Shown: positions 1-7,542 of the stretch, piece by piece
Layout: every line of letters begins with the position of its first letter
Numbering within the stretch: the stretch's first letter is position 1
Assembly: GCA_900128585.1 (NCBI GenBank)
Contig: LT642547.1
Span: 1-14,767, forward strand
Source of the DNA: Stramenopiles sp. TOSAG23-3
Lineage: Eukaryota > Sar
Direction: 5' to 3'
Length of the DNA: 14,767 bases
Program-made: the position numbers and the translations under genes
The notes under the pieces: generated by a model
Told to the model about the DNA's origin: nothing
Databases searched by the model: none
What the model saw: only the letters and a program-made list of their open reading frames with translations

Positions 1-49
1 TAAAAAATAATAAAGATTTTATAGAAATTAGGAAGAGCCGCGAGAAAAA

Positions 50-106
50 GAAGACATCTCAATTATTTATTTTTTATTTAAAATAGTAGTAGTAGTAGAT
101 GTCTTC
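50..106. repeat. Inverted repeat, 10-bp arms, 37-nt AT-rich loop
   Basis: Arms GAAGACATCT (50-59) and AGATGTCTTC (97-106) are perfect reverse complements separated by 37 nt that include the AGT microsatellite. It could form a hairpin in DNA or in a 3' UTR. No function is known from the sequence. Confidence 0.6.
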
Positions 107-241
107 CGGACGGAGGAGGCGGAGAACGTACGTAGGTCTTTTACATACATACACATAGCATATATCCCTAACAGACATATTATACTCCTTAATCGTGGCT
201 TATTATTTTGTCCAGAGCAGCCAGCAGCCAGCTCTTGCTTC

Positions 242-298
242 TTCTTCTTCTAAAAAATAAAAAAATAATAATTTTAAAAAAATAAAAAAGAAGAAGAA
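242..298. repeat. Inverted repeat of CTT/GAA tracts, 10-bp arms, 37-nt loop
   Basis: TTCTTCTTCT (242-251) and AGAAGAAGAA (289-298) are exact reverse complements with a 37-nt A/T-only loop. The arms are simple sequence, so the pairing may be accidental. It has the same arm and loop length as the repeat at 50-106. Confidence 0.5.
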
Positions 299-497
299 TG
301 GAGGTAGGAGAAGGAGGAATAATTGAAAGTCAGCGCATATATTTACCAAAAAGTAATTCACACATTTGAAGTGTTGTATAGCGATTTGTTTCTTTTTCTC
401 ATATTTGATTGATTTTATTTGATTGAACTATTGATCACGTATTATATGATTTATATGTAGGCATTGTTTCTCTGAAATTATCTTATCCAAAGAAAAC

Positions 498-2411
498 ATG
501 CACGGTACATATTTTTGCTTTGCTGCAGTTGTCCTTTCGTCGCTTGCTGCACTCGCGCGTTCCGAGACGTTCTACATCTCTCCAGACGGGAACGATTTGA
601 ACGACGGCAAGAGCGAAAGCACGCCATGGCTAACGCTGGCATCATTACTGACACAGCCAGCGTTGATGGTAGAAATATATTCTCCATTGAATATTATGAT
701 TCGGAGAAATGCTACCTACGTTAACGACCCTTTCCAGTTGGAACTGGAGTCGGTCCACGCACCAGTCAAGATTACCACATATGGTGACAAAAAATTGCCA
801 CGACCGCTGCTCCAACAGCTTCGCGGGCTGAACGACCTCGGCGCTGCATGTATGAAAATCAGCGGTATTTCACAGTATGGACTTGTCGTTGATAACTTGC
901 ACATGGGAGGGTGCGCCCAAGGGCTGGTGTTGGAGGGAAGCGCAACTAGTATAGCATCCGATGTGATGGTTAGCAATTCCATTTTCGAAGATATTCGGAC
1001 GCCCCTGCTGCGTTACACCCCGCCCAATCCGCGATGGGCACAAGCTATTTGGCTTTCTGCTGGGAAGTTTCAAAACCTTACTGTTCAGAATAACGTGGCA
1101 GCGAGGATCGATGTGTTTTTTTCTTCCACCGCGTTCACAAACACCATGCATTTGAATGGAAACACCGTACAACAGTGCAGTGGGAACTGCTACAGTTTTG
1201 GGCAAGGGGTTGACCTGACCATGGAAAATTCTGTACTGCTCAGGGATATGTCCACTCGTCTCTTCCTATATGGCACGACCGACGTTATCATTGGGGGGCT
1301 GAAGGGCAACAACCAGCTGGTGAACAACGACTTTAACCAAAGGGGAGAGTACCAAGGGGGGCCAGATGGATGTGCGTTCGATTTTGAAACTGCTGCGACA
1401 GGGTTCCTGGTGTCTGGGAATACCTTCTCACACAGCTGGGGGTCGGGGATTATGATATTTGGCCATGAAACTACGTCGCAAAACGTGACAATAAGCAACA
1501 ACGTTTTCGACCACAGTGGCTGCGTCCAAAACAGAGACGACAGAGGTGGTATCGCGGTGATGTGCCCGAATGGCCAACGCCCATCTGGGCTTCTGAAGGA
1601 CAATTCGTTCTTCACAGAGCCTGGGTGCCCTGCCATATTTGTCAACCCTGCGGTGAAGGACTGCGACGCGAACCTGAAGAAAATTGGCAATGTTATAAAT
1701 GGAGACAAGAAGATGGTGGAAATGCCACAGTTAAGTTTCAACCCCCCATCTCCGCTCGACAAAGGCACAAACGGGAGCTTCAATATCATTGCCGTCACTT
1801 CTACCCCAGGCGCTTCGATCCGTTTCACGCTGGACGGTTCGCGCCCTACAGAGGCTTCCGATTTGATGCCGCAGGCTGGGATTATGCTGCCTTGGCCAGG
1901 GATCGCGACAAACGTGAACGTGCGGGCGTTCAAATCTGGAATGATCAGCAGCATCACAAACGGAGCCCTTGTCCCTTTGAATTATGGGCTGGGTCGTATG
2001 GCGCCAAATGCTGCCACTGTTGGGCCTGCCGGTAGCATCGTTGGAGCCTTGAATGGAAAATTGGAATCCGTCAAGGAAAATGGTGAAGAGGTAATCGTTT
2101 CGGGCTGGGCAGTAGATACTTTAGCAGACGGGGCCGGTGTATCTCCAGTTACCATTCTCGCAAGTGTGGATTATAAGCAAGTCTTTGCTGCACTTGCGAC
2201 GGGAAACAGGCCAGACCTACCAAAAGCTGGCGTTGCGCCGGACCCATACCATGGGTTTAGCTTTGCGTTACCACAAGCCGCATCAAAGGAGTTGCTCTCT
2301 CCCGGCAAGCATATCATTGTTGTAAAGGCAATAGGTACCCCAAGTTCGGCTATTCCAAAACTTTTGCCTGGCGGTTCCTTCAAACGTTGCAATGATGGGA
2401 AATGCGAATGA
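498..2411 (+). CDS. Secreted right-handed beta-helix protein with chitobiase-C-like and GWAVD domains
   Basis: A 637-aa protein. Residues 1-22 form a signal peptide (hydrophobic FCFAAVVLSSLAALA, then ARS|ET). Directly after it, FYISPDGNDLNDG...TPW.TL is the typical opening of secreted right-handed parallel beta-helix (pectate-lyase-like / DUF1565) proteins. Residues ~24-400 are rich in short strands with N-N-x-F turns (GNTFSH, ISNNVFDH), as in helix coils. Residues ~425-500 resemble the chitobiase/beta-hexosaminidase C-terminal sandwich (PGASIRFTLDGSRPT; TLDGSRPT at 444-451). Residues ~510-620 match a pattern common in bacterial secreted proteins: SGWAVD (GWAVD 536-540), then NRPD (570-573), HGFSF and PGKHIIVV. 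These traits suggest a polysaccharide-binding or -cleaving extracellular protein, but I can assign no catalytic residues. There is no C-terminal anchor. The ATG at 498 has A at -3 and gives an intact signal peptide. No intron is needed. Confidence 0.85.
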   Translation: MHGTYFCFAAVVLSSLAALARSETFYISPDGNDLNDGKSESTPWLTLASLLTQPALMVEIYSPLNIMIRRNATYVNDPFQLELESVHAPVKITTYGDKKLPRPLLQQLRGLNDLGAACMKISGISQYGLVVDNLHMGGCAQGLVLEGSATSIASDVMVSNSIFEDIRTPLLRYTPPNPRWAQAIWLSAGKFQNLTVQNNVAARIDVFFSSTAFTNTMHLNGNTVQQCSGNCYSFGQGVDLTMENSVLLRDMSTRLFLYGTTDVIIGGLKGNNQLVNNDFNQRGEYQGGPDGCAFDFETAATGFLVSGNTFSHSWGSGIMIFGHETTSQNVTISNNVFDHSGCVQNRDDRGGIAVMCPNGQRPSGLLKDNSFFTEPGCPAIFVNPAVKDCDANLKKIGNVINGDKKMVEMPQLSFNPPSPLDKGTNGSFNIIAVTSTPGASIRFTLDGSRPTEASDLMPQAGIMLPWPGIATNVNVRAFKSGMISSITNGALVPLNYGLGRMAPNAATVGPAGSIVGALNGKLESVKENGEEVIVSGWAVDTLADGAGVSPVTILASVDYKQVFAALATGNRPDLPKAGVAPDPYHGFSFALPQAASKELLSPGKHIIVVKAIGTPSSAIPKLLPGGSFKRCNDGKCE

Positions 2412-3005
2412 ACGCAAAAGAAGGCCCCCCCCCCCACACCAAACAAACAATAAAAACCATAATCATTAACACTAATTTATAATTTATTTAAAACTCTCCT
2501 CTTCCTTCTTCTTCTTTTCAAAAATAAAGGCGTAAACATACCGGTACTACACAGCATAGGAAGAAGTACAGCTAATGGCCACAACTTCTTTGATTTACTC
2601 AAACCATCTATGAGTGATCAGTCAATGTGATGAAATTTTCGTATGATATCAATACAGCATAGAAATTCTAATCCCAAATTTATGACTAAATTTGACCATT
2701 AAAATGTGTGATAAGTTCATCAATGCTATTTGATGTAAAATCCAATTTGCATTTTCTTTCTTTCTTGGTGGTGTTACACTTTATAATACAAATGAAACAA
2801 AACACTCTTAAAGGATTCGTCATGTACGTAATTAAAATGAATTGGAATGAAAATGAAGAAACAAGAAAAAGAAAGAAATTGGAAAACGAGACAACTTGTT
2901 TTGAATCGAATCGATTTTATTCTATTTGAATCGGTTCTTATAGTATTAGCAAACAATTATATTCATTAACACACCATTTCTTTACTTACCGCAAAGAACA
3001 AACGG
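2412..3005. other. AT-rich intergenic spacer between genes 1 and 2
   Basis: It contains the 3' end of gene 1 with an 11-C run (2425-2435) and AATAAA. A low-complexity stretch follows that ends in three GAATCG copies around 2912-2935, just before the next gene. The short ORFs here are A-rich, lack good starts and show no protein-like composition. The promoter of gene 2 must lie here, but no distinct motif stands out. Confidence 0.6.
2449..2454 (+). promoter_or_regulatory. Candidate polyadenylation signal AATAAA for gene 1
   Basis: AATAAA lies 38 nt after the TGA stop of the beta-helix gene, in the usual range for a eukaryotic 3' UTR. The AT-rich background makes chance matches possible. Confidence 0.5.
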
Positions 3006-4208
3006 ATGAGGTACGGAACGCTTCTTCTATGTTGCTTGGCCATAGCCCAAGCTCTACTCCCCGTCGTCGAAAGCAGCGATGGGGCCGAGTTCGGGGAAAG
3101 TTCGGCAAAAATTGAAATCAAGACAGGCAGTTACCCAGGAGAACAACGGTGGCTCTTGTACAAAACGGATAATTTCAGAGCGAACATGAGCGCCGATTAC
3201 TACGAGAAACGCACGACGAAGTGTCCGGGAAAGTTGGATGGGGACGACACGCAGCCTTGGGACAAAAACAAGCCCGAAGCGTACAGCTATTTATGCATGC
3301 AGTACCTGCAGGACGACAATAACAACAATTTCGAAACTTCATTCCAAACTGAGGAAGCGAAGCGAATTGCGAACGAGTTTAAATGGCTTGGAAATCCTAT
3401 GGGACTCCCTTTTTTGCAAGGTGACTTAAAGGTTGGCTCCAACGGTCGGTACACGGCGCAACAAACGGTTCACACGCATACCATGCCACTGGAGGCCAAC
3501 ACAACGTACCGTTTTAAGGCCATTGATACATACGGCGACGGTTGGAACGGCGGGTACTGGAAAGTATCTATTCAGAGCAATGCCACCGATTACGAAGTCG
3601 TCGTTCCGGCCACTTCCATGACCACGGGGTTTGTAAAAGACGAGAACACCTTCAGAACCAAAGAAACGAGGCTTTGCCGGGCAGGGTATTACTGCCCAAC
3701 ACCGCTGTCTGAAAAACCTTGTGGCAACTACACCGTCTACTGCCCAGAAGGCAGCAGGAGCCCCAAGCCGGTGAGCAACAGCAGCATGTGCGCTTCCGGG
3801 CTGGCGATAGCTGGCAATTACAGCCTTGGATCAAAGCAGACCAAATGCTCTACATTAACGTTTCAGGACAAGGACGGCGAAACCTCAATTTTTCAAAAGG
3901 CGACGCAGCCAGAGACCAAAATCATCAAATTGAAGCTGACAAATACGGGAGTGAACCCAGGCGATCCCGTGTATGTCAACTCACCTGCCCATGGTGGAAA
4001 GAAGGTGAAAGTTGTTGTGCCGTACAATACGCGGCCGGGCCAACTTGTGACGATTATGGTCCCGGTAAATAACGCACCGGTACCTCCGTCGAAAATGGTC
4101 TCTAACCCGATTCAGAGTGAATACAGTGACAGTGATGATGTAGACGACGATGATGTAGACGACGATGGCTCGAGCGACAGCGAACAGGAATCCCACCTGG
4201 TTCTTTAA
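3006..4208 (+). CDS. Secreted protein with DTYGDGWNG module, Cys-rich GYYCP region and acidic tail
   Basis: A 400-aa protein. A signal peptide spans residues 1-23 (GTLLLCCLAIAQALLPVVES). A lectin- or beta-sandwich-like segment around 150-200 carries TYRFKAIDTYGDGWNGG; the D-x-YGDGWNG motif (174-183) recurs in secreted proteins of bacteria and protists and looks Ca-loop-like. Residues 224-262 are Cys-rich (CRAGYYCP, KPC, YCPEGS, SSMC), like the GCC2/GCC3 (ephrin-receptor-like) repeats frequent in protist surface proteins. Residues ~317-352 contain a VVVPYNTRPGQLVTIMVPV strand pair, a motif I associate with algal and oomycete proteins. The last ~28 residues form an Asp/Ser-rich tail (DDVDDDDVDDDGSSDSE). 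Several N-glycosylation sequons (NTT, NAT, NYT, NSS, NYS) fit secretion. The start at 3006 is chosen because it gives the signal peptide, although its -3 base (C) is weak. No enzymatic function is recognised; extracellular matrix or surface adhesion is an inference. Confidence 0.8.
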   Translation: MRYGTLLLCCLAIAQALLPVVESSDGAEFGESSAKIEIKTGSYPGEQRWLLYKTDNFRANMSADYYEKRTTKCPGKLDGDDTQPWDKNKPEAYSYLCMQYLQDDNNNNFETSFQTEEAKRIANEFKWLGNPMGLPFLQGDLKVGSNGRYTAQQTVHTHTMPLEANTTYRFKAIDTYGDGWNGGYWKVSIQSNATDYEVVVPATSMTTGFVKDENTFRTKETRLCRAGYYCPTPLSEKPCGNYTVYCPEGSRSPKPVSNSSMCASGLAIAGNYSLGSKQTKCSTLTFQDKDGETSIFQKATQPETKIIKLKLTNTGVNPGDPVYVNSPAHGGKKVKVVVPYNTRPGQLVTIMVPVNNAPVPPSKMVSNPIQSEYSDSDDVDDDDVDDDGSSDSEQESHLVL

Positions 4209-4252
4209 ACCAGCAGCAATGAATAACAGTATTAACCTGTTATGGGTGTTAA

Positions 4253-4258
4253 AATAAA
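4253..4258 (+). promoter_or_regulatory. Candidate polyadenylation signal AATAAA for gene 2
   Basis: AATAAA lies 44 nt after the TAA stop of gene 2 within TTAAAATAAAAT. Its position is similar to that of gene 1's signal, which supports a shared 3'-end code. Confidence 0.5.
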
Positions 4259-4544
4259 ATATTCGTTATGCTCTCCTTTTTTGGATATTAGTTTTGCTTT
4301 ATTACTGTTATCTTCTTGTTTTTTATTACCACTTTTTATGACCTACGACTCGTAGTTCATCACTCGAGCTAAAATGTAAAAATTTTTTGATTGGTTTGTA
4401 ACCATTCACCCTGCTAATCTGCTATAATCATTCTATTTATTTATTTTTAAGTTGAAAAAAAGTGGTAGGAAAAAAGAAAAAAAAATTCGAATTTTTTAGG
4501 CGCGTATGAAGACGCACCCGTCAACCAACTATATCCATTATTAC

Positions 4545-4558
4545 ACCGCTCGCGCGGT
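4545..4558. promoter_or_regulatory. CpG-rich hairpin in the gene 3 upstream region
   Basis: ACCGC-TCGC-GCGGT forms a 5-bp stem with a 4-nt loop. It is followed by another GCTCGCGC copy and a palindromic CGATCGATC run (about 4559-4577). It is the only strongly GC-rich patch in a 530-bp AT-rich spacer and sits upstream of the HTTM gene. A promoter element or transcription-factor site is plausible but unproven. Confidence 0.35.
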
Positions 4559-4740
4559 GCTCGCGCTCGATCGATCCGAAAAACAAAATTATAATTATCA
4601 TTTTAAGCACATATCTTACTGAAATATAAATTAATGATACATTCGCTTGAGAAATAAAATGTGGGGTCGTTCAAAACGGCAACAATGCATCGTACATTTG
4701 TTATGAAGTATCTGTGCAACGATTTAGATTTGGGAAAAAA

Positions 4741-7206
4741 ATGAAATTGCGATTAGTATTTTCCCTTGGAATTCACAGTAATGGCTTGAAGCTTTTCCGT
4801 ATTTGGCTGGCCATTCTGACGATTCTTGAAGGCATTAAACTTGGTACAATACATTCTTTGATGATTGTGTCTGAGCATCGACTTTTTGAGATGCAGTGGC
4901 ATATTTGGCATGGAGATAATTCAAGAATAAATCTTTTTCAAGCGTCCTCGTCTCATCTATGGCCAACAATATTAATATCACTTTACATTTACTGCGGAAT
5001 ACGATTGTTTCAAGAAGCTGGTGGCTGCGCGCAATGGGTATCATGGACGTTGTTCTTTTTGAAAAACTCTATCAATGCACAAGTAAGCCACTGCTGCAGC
5101 ACGGGTGATATCTTTCTCGGGGTGCTCTTTTTCATGAACGTGTACTTTCCCAAGGACCTGAGAGGGGAAGGCAAATGGCATTATACACCAACAACAGCGT
5201 GTTATTACATTATCGTGATTACGCTGTACGTTTTTGCTGGTTTCCACAAACTGTTTGATGTAGATTGGACGAGTGGAGAGGCTTTGCAGTTAATATTTTT
5301 CAATAGTTACAGCAACGAAGTGGGGTTATTTTTGGCAGAAAACTATCCAACCTTATGCATGTGTCTTACTCACTCTACTTTTGTATTGGAAATGATCGTT
5401 CCGTTTCTGTTACTAGATAGGCGAACCCGGTTGTTTGCAACTGTGAGTCTGATTGCTTTTCATTTTGGTATATCTTTAACGATGGCAATCGAAAACTTTC
5501 CGTACATTTCTATTTGCTCGCTTGTGGTTTTTTTGCCTCCATTGAGCAAATTGACGTGGACGGGATCCGCCGGAGACGCTTTGGAAATCAAAGATGATGC
5601 AGACTGGAGGGAATTTGAGGGCGAAAATTCACCGGGGAAGGTAAGTGATAATTCAACAAAGGATGAAAGAAAGAGGGAAAGAAAACGGTCAAAGACACCC
5701 GCACGCAAACGTCCCAAGCGTTATGTTGACCACGACGTGGCAGTGAAGAGCCCCGAAGTTGCTTTTGGTGAAAGTAATGATTTCAGCAAACAGGGGATAT
5801 ATGCTGAGAATTCAGAGCAGATGCGTTGGTCTGTGGCAACAGTTTGCATCCCAGCATTTTACACATTATTGTTCTTGTTGTCAGCGTGTAGTAACCTGTA
5901 CGAGAAAAAAATTTACCACGTTCTGTCTGATGAGCTAAAGGATGAACTACCTTTAAAAAGTCCATTTTTTGTAAATGTGAAACGGCTGATTAATCTAATT
6001 GACGTGCCTGGTTATTGGGGAGTTTTTACCAGCGATACCAATGTTAAGACACGCAAAGGATCCCGTACGGTTACATGGACAATCATGCCGGGAAAGCTTT
6101 GTGCTAAACAAACGGGGCGTGCGAACGGGAAAGCAGCGGGTGGTGACGCCTTTGAACCGCAATGTCGATGGGTAGACTTAAAATACAGTTTGGGCAGTGT
6201 TGGACTGAGCGAAAGCATATTTCCGCCCGTGTTGCATAAGTTTTTTAGGAACCTGTGGCTTCCTGCCCACAAATATTTCACGGTTTTTTCGGAGATCACT
6301 GCGGTCCCCTCTAGTTGGTCGATGGCTTCTGATATCTCGAACAAGATTAGCCCTTCTGGAATGGTGTTGCCAAGTATAAAATATGGGCTCGGAAATACTG
6401 CATTTCAACACGTAAATGGGTACGCTTCAAACAAGTGGTTCAAGTTTGTGAATGGCTGGGGCTATAAAAGTTACTACCGAGAAAAGTTGGCACGGTACAT
6501 TTGTAAGCGATTGAACAAAATGGTTTCGACTGTAAATGGGGTGGAGTATGTTTTTACGATGCCAACAATAGAATTTGTCACGCAATGGCAATCCATCAAT
6601 TATAATAACAGATCCATTCGGTTCATAGAGCGAGGCTGTGAAAATACTCATGGACGTTTGGTGTGGAGGTGGGGCTGCAACAGCAACCAAATGTATGACA
6701 CAGACAATCACATCTTCCATAATAAGTGCTACAACAATGACGCAGAAGAATATGTCGATGATAATAGGGGGAAAGAATTAGGCTTGGGGTCAAACAAGCA
6801 GGAAACCTCGGTCGAAAGAGAAACGCCGACTGAACAATTGCCCGAAGACTCCGTTCATCAAGATATTGACGAAGAAGACATCGATGATGATGCAGATCTC
6901 GTTCCGTTTGCTGACATGGAAGAAGGTGGTGACGACGACGACGACGATGATGACGACGAGGGGGAAGCGTGTAAAAGTCATTGCGGCTGGAAGAAAGACT
7001 ACAATGAGCTAGTAGATGATTTTTATGACTCTGAAGATGATGAATTGCTGGTTGATGACATTGAATTCGATTCCGATGATGACGACAAAGATATTCCTGC
7101 AGATGGAACAGAAGTTGGGGTTATTCCGGAGGAAGAGGACTGCCGCAAGAAGCGTTGCTCCTTTGAAGAGGTTGTATCGACATGGGATAAGGGGGAGACT
7201 TGGTGA
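4741..7206 (+). CDS. HTTM / vitamin-K-dependent gamma-carboxylase-like membrane protein with acidic C-terminus
   Basis: An 821-aa protein. Residues ~15-270 contain seven or eight hydrophobic segments (LFRIWLAILTILEGIKLG; LWPTILISLYIYCGIRLF; IFLGVLFFMNVYF; YYIIVITLYVFAGFHKLF; LEMIVPFLLL; and others). The GFHKLF...DWTSGEAL stretch (167-182) is typical of HTTM-family proteins, which include gamma-glutamyl carboxylase. A basic linker (KRERKRSKTPARKRPKR, ~311-327) precedes another membrane segment (~364-384). The YWGVFT...VDLKYSLG stretch that follows fits the post-membrane 'W-x-MF' region of bacterial HTTM proteins, and YYREKLARYICKRLN fits their C-terminal helix. The remaining ~150 residues are strongly acidic, with nine Asp in a row at 731-739. 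The start is the ATG at 4741 (A at -3); the in-frame GTG 27 nt upstream is not a usual eukaryotic start. Carboxylase activity is not established, since most HTTM members are uncharacterised. Confidence 0.75.
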   Translation: MKLRLVFSLGIHSNGLKLFRIWLAILTILEGIKLGTIHSLMIVSEHRLFEMQWHIWHGDNSRINLFQASSSHLWPTILISLYIYCGIRLFQEAGGCAQWVSWTLFFLKNSINAQVSHCCSTGDIFLGVLFFMNVYFPKDLRGEGKWHYTPTTACYYIIVITLYVFAGFHKLFDVDWTSGEALQLIFFNSYSNEVGLFLAENYPTLCMCLTHSTFVLEMIVPFLLLDRRTRLFATVSLIAFHFGISLTMAIENFPYISICSLVVFLPPLSKLTWTGSAGDALEIKDDADWREFEGENSPGKVSDNSTKDERKRERKRSKTPARKRPKRYVDHDVAVKSPEVAFGESNDFSKQGIYAENSEQMRWSVATVCIPAFYTLLFLLSACSNLYEKKIYHVLSDELKDELPLKSPFFVNVKRLINLIDVPGYWGVFTSDTNVKTRKGSRTVTWTIMPGKLCAKQTGRANGKAAGGDAFEPQCRWVDLKYSLGSVGLSESIFPPVLHKFFRNLWLPAHKYFTVFSEITAVPSSWSMASDISNKISPSGMVLPSIKYGLGNTAFQHVNGYASNKWFKFVNGWGYKSYYREKLARYICKRLNKMVSTVNGVEYVFTMPTIEFVTQWQSINYNNRSIRFIERGCENTHGRLVWRWGCNSNQMYDTDNHIFHNKCYNNDAEEYVDDNRGKELGLGSNKQETSVERETPTEQLPEDSVHQDIDEEDIDDDADLVPFADMEEGGDDDDDDDDDEGEACKSHCGWKKDYNELVDDFYDSEDDELLVDDIEFDSDDDDKDIPADGTEVGVIPEEEDCRKKRCSFEEVVSTWDKGETW

Positions 7207-7250
7207 GCTATGGTTAAATTTGTGGGTGAATCTTCTTAAAGAAACTAAAA

Positions 7251-7272
7251 ACAAGAAAATTGGCTGTTATTT
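7251..7272 (+). repeat. 22-bp direct repeat, copy 1
   Basis: An exact copy of 7464-7485 (begins ACAAGAAAATTGGCTG), 213 bp apart. Together with the repeated TAAAGAAACTAA it suggests local segmental duplication in the 3' UTR of gene 3. Confidence 0.7.
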
Positions 7273-7454
7273 AAGTAATTAAATTTAGCTTCCTCATACC
7301 CTAATCCTAAAGAAACTAAGTTGTTTTTCTCTAAAGCATACGAGCTCGTGGATATAAGAAAAACATTTGCTCATTTTCATAAAAAATTCATATTTTTGGT
7401 TCTTGAACGTGTTGACGCCCTTTTTTCTTGTTATACAGTACTTTTAAATGCCTA

Positions 7455-7460
7455 AATAAA
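7455..7460 (+). promoter_or_regulatory. Candidate polyadenylation signal AATAAA for gene 3
   Basis: This is the first AATAAA after the TGA of gene 3, 249 nt downstream. It is farther from the stop than in genes 1 and 2, so a non-canonical nearer signal may be used instead. Confidence 0.35.
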
Positions 7461-7463
7461 AAT

Positions 7464-7485
7464 ACAAGAAAATTGGCTGTTATTT
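7464..7485 (+). repeat. 22-bp direct repeat, copy 2
   Basis: An exact copy of 7251-7272. It starts just after the AATAAA at 7455 and its end forms the left arm of the hairpin at 7477-7493. Confidence 0.7.
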
Positions 7486-7493
7486 TATAACAG
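7477..7493. terminator. Hairpin between convergent genes 3 and 4
   Basis: CTGTTAT-TTT-ATAACAG is a perfect 7-bp stem with a 3-nt loop, about 50 bp beyond the stop of gene 4. It may help 3'-end formation of one or both convergent transcripts. On the minus strand it includes ATAAAA, a possible weak poly(A) signal. The terminator role is inferred from position. Confidence 0.3.
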
Positions 7494-7542
7494 GCATTGT
7501 TTTGTTTTCAAAACAAGACTGAACTTCCTGGTGTAAATTCAG

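Larger units (their letters stand above)
1..497. other. AT-rich intergenic / 5' leader, no gene
   Basis: This stretch has no credible coding region. It holds an AGT microsatellite (84-98), a CTT tract (238-251), A/T runs and two inverted repeats listed separately. The part just before position 498 is presumably the promoter and 5' UTR of the beta-helix gene. No clear TATA box can be chosen because the whole stretch is A/T-rich. The first ~200 bases could be the 3' flank of a gene outside the window, but nothing proves it. Confidence 0.6.
4209..4740. other. Intergenic spacer between genes 2 and 3 with a CpG-rich islet
   Basis: The spacer is mostly A/T with long A and T runs. The exception is a short GC/CpG-rich patch at about 4498-4580 containing a small hairpin (4545-4558), ~160-200 bp before the ATG of gene 3. 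The patch may be part of its promoter. The frame of gene 3 is open upstream to 4651 but contains no ATG there, so it is not extended into the spacer. Confidence 0.6.
7207..7542. other. Convergent 3' spacer between genes 3 and 4
   Basis: This 336-bp AT-rich spacer holds both 3' UTRs. It contains a duplicated 22-mer, a duplicated 12-mer TAAAGAAACTAA (7237-7248 and 7308-7319), an AATAAA for gene 3 and a hairpin. No coding region is seen. Confidence 0.6.

Noticed and set aside
1190-1957. 255-codon minus-strand ORF inside gene 1
   Set aside because: It is a shadow of the plus-strand gene with no domain, signal or start context; the plus frame has clear homology features.
2708-2956. Short ORFs on both strands between genes 1 and 2
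   Set aside because: AT-rich, Lys/Asn/Phe-biased and without sound starts; chance frames.
4714-4740. GTG-started extension of gene 3
   Set aside because: GTG is not a normal eukaryotic start, and the ATG at 4741 has a good context and loses no domain.
6931-6960. Asp-codon run as a misassembled microsatellite
   Set aside because: The run mixes GAC and GAT, stays in frame and is flanked by more acidic coding sequence, so it reads as a genuine acidic tail.
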